This document shows, piece after piece, positions 58,464-64,000 of a stretch of 64,000 nucleotides of DNA (position 1 is its first letter; each line of letters begins with the position of its first letter). The stretch is from the NCBI RefSeq assembly GCF_035989305.1, contig NZ_CP108514.1, positions 6,676,501 to 6,740,500 of the forward strand, read 5' to 3'. The position numbers were made by a program, and so were the translations under genes. The notes under the pieces are model-generated. The model was not told where the DNA came from. It did not search any database and saw only the letters and a program-made list of their open reading frames with translations. This DNA is from Streptomyces sp. NBC_01233. Its GTDB lineage: Bacteria > Actinomycetota > Actinomycetes > Streptomycetales > Streptomycetaceae.

Positions 58464-59420
58464 GTGCAGCGCTGGCGTGGCTTGGAGGACATCCCCCAGG
58501 ACTGGGGACGCAGCGTCGTCACCATCGGCTCCTACGACGGCGTGCACCGGGGACATCAGCTGATCATCGGACGGGCCGTGTCCAGGGCGCGCGCGCTCGA
58601 CGTCCCGTCCGTCGTGGTCACCTTCGACCCGCACCCGAGCGAGGTCGTCCGCCCCGGCAGCCACCCGCCGATCCTGGCCCCCTACGACCGGCGTGCCGAG
58701 CTGATGGCCGGGCTGGGTGTGGACGCGCTGCTGATCCTGCCGTTCACGGCGGAGTTCTCGCAGCTGTCCCCGGCCGACTTCATCGTGAAGGTGCTCGTCG
58801 ACAAGCTGCACGCGCGGGCCGTCATCGAGGGCCCGAACTTCCGCTTCGGCCACCGGGCCGCCGGGAACGTCGACTTCCTGCGCGAGCTGGGCTCCACGTA
58901 CGACTACGAGGTCGAGGTCGTGGACCTGGTCGAGCGGGGCGAGGCGGGCGGTGGAGTGCCGTTCTCCTCGACGCTGGCGCGCCGGCTCGTCGCCGAGGGC
59001 GACATGGACGGCGCGGCCGAGGTCCTGGGACGCCCGCACCGGGTCGAGGGCGTGGTGGTGCGCGGTGCGCAGCGCGGGCGCGAACTCGGCTACCCGACGG
59101 CGAACGTCGAGACGGCGCCGCACACAGCGATCCCGGCGGACGGGGTCTACGCGGGCTGGCTGACGGCGGACGGCGAGCGGATGCCGGCGGCGATCTCGGT
59201 GGGGACGAACGTGCAGTTCGACGCCACCGAGCGGACCGTGGAGGCGTACGCGATCGACCGGGTCGGGCTGGACCTGTACGGGAAGCACGTGGCCGTCGAC
59301 TTCCTCGCGTACGTGCGGGGGATGGCGAGGTTCGAGTCGCTGGACGGGCTGCTGGAGGCGATCGCGGACGATGTGAAGCGGGCGCGGGTGCTCACGGACA
59401 CGTACGACCTGCATCGCTGA
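58464..59420 (+). CDS. ribF: Bifunctional riboflavin kinase / FAD synthetase
   Basis: 318 residues. The N-terminal FAD synthetase (nucleotidyltransferase) has GSYDGVHRGHQLIIG and TFDPHPSEVV; the C-terminal riboflavin kinase has GRELGYPTANVE and GVYAGWL. It makes FMN and then FAD. GTG 58464 is preceded by GGAG. It follows the protease/NTPase gene after 129 bp, in which I see no clear promoter or riboswitch. Confidence 0.96.
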   Translation: MQRWRGLEDIPQDWGRSVVTIGSYDGVHRGHQLIIGRAVSRARALDVPSVVVTFDPHPSEVVRPGSHPPILAPYDRRAELMAGLGVDALLILPFTAEFSQLSPADFIVKVLVDKLHARAVIEGPNFRFGHRAAGNVDFLRELGSTYDYEVEVVDLVERGEAGGGVPFSSTLARRLVAEGDMDGAAEVLGRPHRVEGVVVRGAQRGRELGYPTANVETAPHTAIPADGVYAGWLTADGERMPAAISVGTNVQFDATERTVEAYAIDRVGLDLYGKHVAVDFLAYVRGMARFESLDGLLEAIADDVKRARVLTDTYDLHR

Positions 59421-59434
59421 CGGACGAACGGGCG

Positions 59435-59496
59435 AGGGCCCGTACCGCGCCGGAACCGGATCCTCCTCGATCCGGTCCGGGCGCGGTACGGGCCCT
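59435..59496. terminator. Strong bidirectional terminator between ribF and the type VII cluster
   Basis: AGGGCCCGTACCGCGCC (59435-59451) pairs perfectly with 59480-59496, with an inner ACCGGATC/GATCCGGT stem and loop CTCCTC. T and A residues flank both ends, suiting the convergent genes. Confidence 0.92.
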
Positions 59497-59510
59497 TCCT
59501 GTTGTGCCGG

Positions 59511-61961
59511 TCAGCCGAGGCGCGGGTCGCGCGGGGGCTGCTGGGGCTGCGGCTGCTGTTGCGGGGCCGGGGGCTGCTGCCAGGGCTGGCCGGGCTGCGG
59601 GTAGGGCTGGCCGTAGGGCTGCGGCTGCTGCGGCGCCTGAGGTGGCTGCTGGTACGGGGGCTGGCCCTGGGGCTGGCCGTACGGCTGCGGCTGTTGGGGC
59701 TGCGGCTGTTGGGGGTGGGGCTGGTGGGACTGCTGGGGCTGTTGCGGCGCTCCCCAGTGGCCCTGCGGGGCCTGCTGCTGGGCCCGCAGGAAGTCTTCCG
59801 CCACGAGCGCGGAGAGGTTGAAGTACGCCTCGCGCGTCTTGGGCCGCATCATGTCGAGATCGACCTCGGCGCCGGCCGCGAGGTGTTCGTCGAACGGCAC
59901 CACGACGACACCGCGGCAGCGGGTCTCGAAGTGCTGCACGATGTCCTCGATCTTGATCATCTTGCTCGTCTCGCGGACCCCCGAGATGACGGTGAGGGAG
60001 CGGGAGACGAGGTCGGCGTACCCGTGCGCGGAGAGCCAGTCGAGGGTGGTGCTGGCGCTGCTGGCGCCGTCCACGGACGGGGTCGAGATGATGATCAGCT
60101 GATCGGCCAGATCCAGGACTCCGCGCATGGCGGAGTAGAGGAGGCCGGTGCCCGAGTCGGTGAGGATGATCGGGTACTGGCGGCCCAGCGTCTCTATGAC
60201 GCGGCGGTAGTCCTCGTCGTTGAAGGTCGTGGAGACGGCCGGGTCCACGTCGTTGGCGATGATCTCCAGACCGGAGGGCGCCTGCGAGGTGAACCGGCGG
60301 ATGTCCATGTACGAGTTCAGGTACGGGATCGCCTGGACCAGGTCGCGGATGGTGGCACCGGTCTCGCGGCGCACGCGGCGGCCGAGGGTACCGGCGTCGG
60401 GGTTCGCGTCGATGGCCAGGATCTTGTCCTGGCGCTCAGTGGCGAGGGTGGCGCCGAGCGCGGTGGTGGTCGTGGTCTTGCCGACGCCGCCCTTGAGGCT
60501 GATGACGGCGATGCGGTAGCAGGACATGACCGGGGTGCGGATCAGCTCCAGCTTGCGCTGGCGCTCCGCCTCGGCCGCCTTGCCGCCGAAGCGGAAGCGG
60601 CCGCCGACGCCGTTGTTGTTGTTCTTGGGCTTCTGCTTGTTGCGCAGCAGGCGGTCGGAGGACAGCTCGACCGCGGCGGTGTAGCCGAGCGGCGCCCCGC
60701 CGCCGGTCGGGCCGGCGGAGTAGCGCGGGTCGTGCGGCTGGGGCTGCGGCGGCTGTTGCTGCTGCCCCGGTCCCACGGGCCACTGCCCGGCGGAGCGGGG
60801 GTCGTACGACTGCGGCTGCGGCTGCTGAAGCTGCTGCTGTGGGGCGGGTGCCGGCGGCGGGAACGGATAGGCATCCTGCGTCGCGAACGCGGGCGGCAGC
60901 GAAGGCAGTTCACCACCGGGTCCCCCGAACGGGGTCTCCCCGCCGGCCTGCGCCTGCGCCTGCTCGGCGGGAGGCAGCACGGACACCCCGTCGGCGGGGG
61001 TGTCCTGCGGACCGGCCCAGCCGCCGGAGGAAGCCTGCACTGCGGGGACCGCGTCGGCGACGGGCTCGTCGGCGACCGGAGCCGGGGGCTCGACCCGGGC
61101 CGGCTCCAGGGCGGGAGCGGTGAACGGCGCCGGGGCGTCGAGCGCGGGCCGAGCGTCCTCGACCGGGGCCGGGTAAGCCGGGAGGGCGTCCGCCGGAGCC
61201 GGAGCCTCGATCGCTGCCGGGCCCGGGGCGTAAGGCGCGTAGGACGGAGCCGGTTCGTCGGGAGCGCCGAACGGCGCGACGGGGGCCGGGGCGTCGGGAG
61301 CGGGCAGCCCGTTCTCCACCGGCGCCGAGTACGAGGGCGCCGGGGCCGGATACGCCGGGGCGGCGTCGGCCGGAGCCGCAACAGGCGCCTCGAGCGAGGC
61401 CGCGGCCGGGTAGGCAGCGGGGAGGGCGTCCGCCGGAACCGGAGCCTCGACAGGGGCCGGGTCCAGGGCAGGAGCCGTGTACGGCGGAAACGGAGCAGGC
61501 GCCTCGACCGGGGCCGGGGCCGGATACGCGGGGATGTCGTAGGCCCGAGCTGGAGCCGGAGCCGGAGCATCGAGCGGCGCCGGCGCCGGGTTCGGCGGGG
61601 CGACGTCGGCCGGAGCCGGAGCGGGTGCCTCGAGCGGCGTCGGGGCCGGGAGCGGCGACTCGGCCGGTGTGGGCGCCGGGAACGGGACGGGCAGGCCCGC
61701 GCCGTCGGACGGGGTCCGCTGGGCCGGCGGAGCCATCCGCATCGTCGAGGGCGGCTCCACGTCCGTCGGGCGGTGCGGTTCGAAGCCGCTGCCCCCGGGG
61801 AGCCCCGGAACCTGCGCGGCCGGGGCCGCGCCCTGCGTGTACCAGGCCGGCGGGGTGTAGTCGATGGTGAACTCGCCCGTCAGCTCGGGCTCCGCGTCGG
61901 ACTGATCGTCCGTCGGGACGTCCCACGTCCCGCCGCGCCTCTCGTTCCGATCGCCGCTCAC
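59511..61961 (-). CDS. EspI-like ParA/MinD-family ATPase of the type VII secretion locus
   Basis: About 816 residues. The N-terminal 420 residues are disordered and dominated by Pro/Ala repeats ([14 protein letters not shown]), then a Gln/Pro stretch. The ATPase starts near residue 490 with a deviant Walker A ([10 protein letters not shown]), followed by [16 protein letters not shown] and [10 protein letters not shown] Gln/Pro tail ends the protein. The layout (Pro-rich N-terminus plus MinD-like ATPase) matches mycobacterial EspI, thought to tune ESX secretion to ATP levels. The GTG start at 61961 has AGGAGG. It is co-directional with the eccE-like gene. Confidence 0.82.
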   Translation of the reverse strand: MSGDRNERRGGTWDVPTDDQSDAEPELTGEFTIDYTPPAWYTQGAAPAAQVPGLPGGSGFEPHRPTDVEPPSTMRMAPPAQRTPSDGAGLPVPFPAPTPAESPLPAPTPLEAPAPAPADVAPPNPAPAPLDAPAPAPARAYDIPAYPAPAPVEAPAPFPPYTAPALDPAPVEAPVPADALPAAYPAAASLEAPVAAPADAAPAYPAPAPSYSAPVENGLPAPDAPAPVAPFGAPDEPAPSYAPYAPGPAAIEAPAPADALPAYPAPVEDARPALDAPAPFTAPALEPARVEPPAPVADEPVADAVPAVQASSGGWAGPQDTPADGVSVLPPAEQAQAQAGGETPFGGPGGELPSLPPAFATQDAYPFPPPAPAPQQQLQQPQPQSYDPRSAGQWPVGPGQQQQPPQPQPHDPRYSAGPTGGGAPLGYTAAVELSSDRLLRNKQKPKNNNNGVGGRFRFGGKAAEAERQRKLELIRTPVMSCYRIAVISLKGGVGKTTTTTALGATLATERQDKILAIDANPDAGTLGRRVRRETGATIRDLVQAIPYLNSYMDIRRFTSQAPSGLEIIANDVDPAVSTTFNDEDYRRVIETLGRQYPIILTDSGTGLLYSAMRGVLDLADQLIIISTPSVDGASSASTTLDWLSAHGYADLVSRSLTVISGVRETSKMIKIEDIVQHFETRCRGVVVVPFDEHLAAGAEVDLDMMRPKTREAYFNLSALVAEDFLRAQQQAPQGHWGAPQQPQQSHQPHPQQPQPQQPQPYGQPQGQPPYQQPPQAPQQPQPYGQPYPQPGQPWQQPPAPQQQPQPQQPPRDPRLG

Positions 61962-62068
61962 TGGTCCTCCTGGTCTGTTGAACACCGGTCCGGCGTCCAC
62001 CTCGCCGCGCCCGGACCCAGCCTAATCGCGCCCCGACATCACTGTCCGCCCCCCTCAGGGGCCCGTGG

Positions 62069-62767
62069 TCAGTCGATGCGCCGGGCTCCGCCCAGCAGGC
62101 CCGTCTCGGCTTCCGTCCCCTGGGTCATCACGAACTGCCGGTCCCGTGGCGTGCACCACAGCGTCACTCCGTCACCCAGCGTCGGCAGGGAAGCCACCGC
62201 CTGCCGGGGCAGCTGCATCAGGCGGCCGATCTGCTCCGCCTCGTCCGGGGACACCCGCTGCACGCCCACCAGCGACGCCTGCTGCAGCAACCGCGGCGCC
62301 GTCGGGCTCAGATACGGCAGCAGGGTCAGCACCGACTGCCACGGCCCGGCCACCACGCGCCCGCGCGGCGGCCGCATCCCGCAGTCGCGGACCACCAGCA
62401 CCGGGCTGCCCGCCGAGGCACCCTGCGGCGGGACCCGGCCCACCTCGTGCAGGGTCACGCACTGCTGCCCGCCGCCCGCCGCCTGGGCCAGACCGGACCA
62501 CACCTGGCCGCGCCCGGTCTCCACGGCCACCCGCGCACCCGTGGCCGCCGCGCGCAGCGCCAGCACCTGCGCCGTCCACAGACCGCCGATCAGCGTCACC
62601 TCGTACGGGGTGGGCCGGTTGATGCCGAGCACCGCAGGCCTCCCCTCGGCGTCCACGCCGATGACGACCCCGTCGTCCCCGACGGGCAGCGCCAGCGCGT
62701 CCAGGTCCGCCGCGGGCACCACGTGCCGTTCCCGTCGCGGGCCGACCAGCCCGAAACCGCCCCTCAT
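62069..62767 (-). CDS. Type VII secretion-associated protein of unknown function
   Basis: 232 residues, no membrane segment. It reads as a mixed alpha/beta protein (VVIGVDAEGRPAVLGINRPTPYEVTLIGG, SPVLVVRDCGMRPPRGRVVAG). The ATG overlaps the stop of the eccE-like gene (ATGA), so the two should be co-translated. I recognise no catalytic motif. It probably helps the secretion apparatus because of this coupling. Confidence 0.75.
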   Translation of the reverse strand: MRGGFGLVGPRRERHVVPAADLDALALPVGDDGVVIGVDAEGRPAVLGINRPTPYEVTLIGGLWTAQVLALRAAATGARVAVETGRGQVWSGLAQAAGGGQQCVTLHEVGRVPPQGASAGSPVLVVRDCGMRPPRGRVVAGPWQSVLTLLPYLSPTAPRLLQQASLVGVQRVSPDEAEQIGRLMQLPRQAVASLPTLGDGVTLWCTPRDRQFVMTQGTEAETGLLGGARRID

Positions 62768-63984
62768 CGCGCCCCTCCCAGCGGCAGCGAAGCCAGCAGC
62801 CCCGGCACCTGTTCACGGTCGAGCCGGACCAGCCCGGCCTTCACGCCCCGCGCCGTCCTCTCCAACTCCCGGCGGGCCGCAACGAGTTCCTCATCGCTGC
62901 GCCCGGTCACCCGTACGTGTCCGGTCAGGGTCACGCCCTGTCGCTCCGCCGGGGCCATCGTCAGGCTGAAGTTCGTGGCGAGCGCGGGCAGCGAGGTCAG
63001 CAGCGCCACGAACTGCGGCAGCGCCGCCGCTCCCGCGCCGCCCAGCTGCGGCCAGCGGCCTATCCAGTACGTCGTGTGCCGCCGGTCGTCGCAGCGCCAG
63101 GTCCGCGGGGTCTCCTCCGTGCGCCGCCCGGTACTGGCCGACCGCCCGGCCTGGGTGATCGCCATCGGGTTCGCGCACGAGGACGTGGCCAGCGCCGCCG
63201 TCAGCTCCTGCTCGGTCAGCACGGTGGCCGTGAACCCGGCCCCGGCCAGCCGGCTCGCCAACTGGTCGGCCGCGCGCACCACGCACCGCTGCGCCCCCGA
63301 CAGCCCGCCGCCGCGCGCGGTGACGGCCTCGGGGCACAGCTCCGGGTCGAGCTTGAGGGCGATCCAGGTCAGCCGCACCGCCGGAGTCCCGGTCCGGGCC
63401 TGCAGCGGCGCGTAGTTGCGGGTGGCCATCGACTGGGCCGGCAGGTGCGGGGCCGGCGCCGGCTGGGTGTGCTGCACCAACTGCGCGGACTCCAGCCGGA
63501 TGCCGTCCACTTCGAGGATGTCCCGTACGAGGCCGAGCGGCAGCGGCCGAGCCGCCCGGTCGGGCCGCAGCGCGGTGGCGTCCGTGTCGACCTGGACGAC
63601 CGCGGTCAGGAAGGTCCCGTCGCCGATCATCCCGACCGGACGCCGCTCCCGGGCGCTGAACGTGAGCGTGCGCAGCGCCGGATCGGCCTCGACCAGCGGG
63701 GCCAGCCCGGGCTCGGTGCCCGCGGGCACGACGAGGGACGCGGCACGGCCGCGCCGCGCCCGCAGGGCGAGCGCGCTGCCGATCCATTCCGGCAGGGAGC
63801 GCTGGTGGCGGCGTACGACCGCGAGCACCACCAGCACGAGCGCCAGTACGCCGACGGGCACCAGCAGGAGCGGTTCGACCACCCAGGCCACCAGCAGCGC
63901 GGCCGCGGCGACTTGGAGCAGTACGAGCTGTTGCAGTCGGAACGGTCCGAAGCGGCCGGGGCTCGACTTCGGATGCGGCGTCAC
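62764..63984 (-). CDS. EccE-like type VII secretion membrane protein
   Basis: 406 residues from the GTG at 63984; an earlier start beyond the window cannot be excluded because the frame remains open to the edge. Two adjacent N-terminal membrane helices (LLQVAAAALLVAWVVEPLLLVPVGVLALVLVVLAVV) are followed by a large soluble part of about 340 residues, the layout of EccE. Streptomyces type VII loci encode EccE next to EccB, EccC and EccD, presumably beyond the window. EccE sits at the periphery of the ESX membrane complex. Confidence 0.75.
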   Translation of the reverse strand: MTPHPKSSPGRFGPFRLQQLVLLQVAAAALLVAWVVEPLLLVPVGVLALVLVVLAVVRRHQRSLPEWIGSALALRARRGRAASLVVPAGTEPGLAPLVEADPALRTLTFSARERRPVGMIGDGTFLTAVVQVDTDATALRPDRAARPLPLGLVRDILEVDGIRLESAQLVQHTQPAPAPHLPAQSMATRNYAPLQARTGTPAVRLTWIALKLDPELCPEAVTARGGGLSGAQRCVVRAADQLASRLAGAGFTATVLTEQELTAALATSSCANPMAITQAGRSASTGRRTEETPRTWRCDDRRHTTYWIGRWPQLGGAGAAALPQFVALLTSLPALATNFSLTMAPAERQGVTLTGHVRVTGRSDEELVAARRELERTARGVKAGLVRLDREQVPGLLASLPLGGAR

Positions 63985-64000
63985 CCCGCCACGGGCGGGT

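Overview
The window is very GC-rich, densely coded and rich in GTG/TTG starts. It carries the actinobacterial order ispG-proS-rimP-nusA-ylxR-infB-rbfA-truB-ribF and ends in a type VII secretion locus. It is best read as core chromosome of a Streptomyces or close relative. Gene order resembles what I recall of the Streptomyces coelicolor SCO56xx-SCO57xx region (memory, not a search).

Layout. 1-1.5 kb: end of an aldehyde dehydrogenase and an orphan polyamine-binding lipoprotein. 1.5-7.7 kb: a small membrane protein behind a tandem operator, a secreted serine hydrolase, a coupled GDPD/histidine kinase/response regulator operon, adenosine deaminase and a DUF4190 protein. 7.7-10.8 kb, minus strand: NADAR protein, Nudix hydrolase, a cluster of three Y-RNA-like ncRNAs, and a Ro60/TROVE protein. 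Two of the ncRNAs hold a complete tRNA fold in circularly permuted order; the middle one lacks it. 10.9-18.2 kb: polyamine uptake and catabolism (aminobutyraldehyde dehydrogenase, PotD-A-B-C, FAD amine oxidase). 18.3-21.4 kb: a hypothetical protein, a GH18 chitinase with a DasR-like site in its promoter, and a PAP2 phosphatase. 21.5-32.7 kb: GABA catabolism (gabT, a PucR regulator, an SSADH-like dehydrogenase) split by a three-gene minus-strand operon (alpha/beta hydrolase, caspase-like peptidase, unknown protein) and a membrane NTPase.

32.9-43.6 kb: long acyl-CoA dehydrogenase, a hypothetical protein, dxr, a site-2 protease, ispG, two acetyltransferases and proS. 43.8-46.7 kb, minus strand: band-7 protein, a degenerate antibiotic-type kinase, a ferritin-like protein and a Tat lipoprotein. 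46.9-54.0 kb: the translation and ribosome-assembly cluster. 54.3-58.3 kb: a trypsin-like/NTPase gene interrupted by seven 78-bp repeats and two frame changes. 58.5-64 kb: ribF, a strong bidirectional terminator, then type VII secretion genes (EspI-like ATPase, unknown protein, EccE-like protein).

Functional links. Polyamine import (PotABCD), amine oxidation, aminobutyraldehyde oxidation, GABA transamination and succinate semialdehyde oxidation together would form a putrescine-to-succinate route. The two most unusual loci are the Ro60/permuted-tRNA Y RNA/Nudix/NADAR cluster and the caspase/hydrolase operon.
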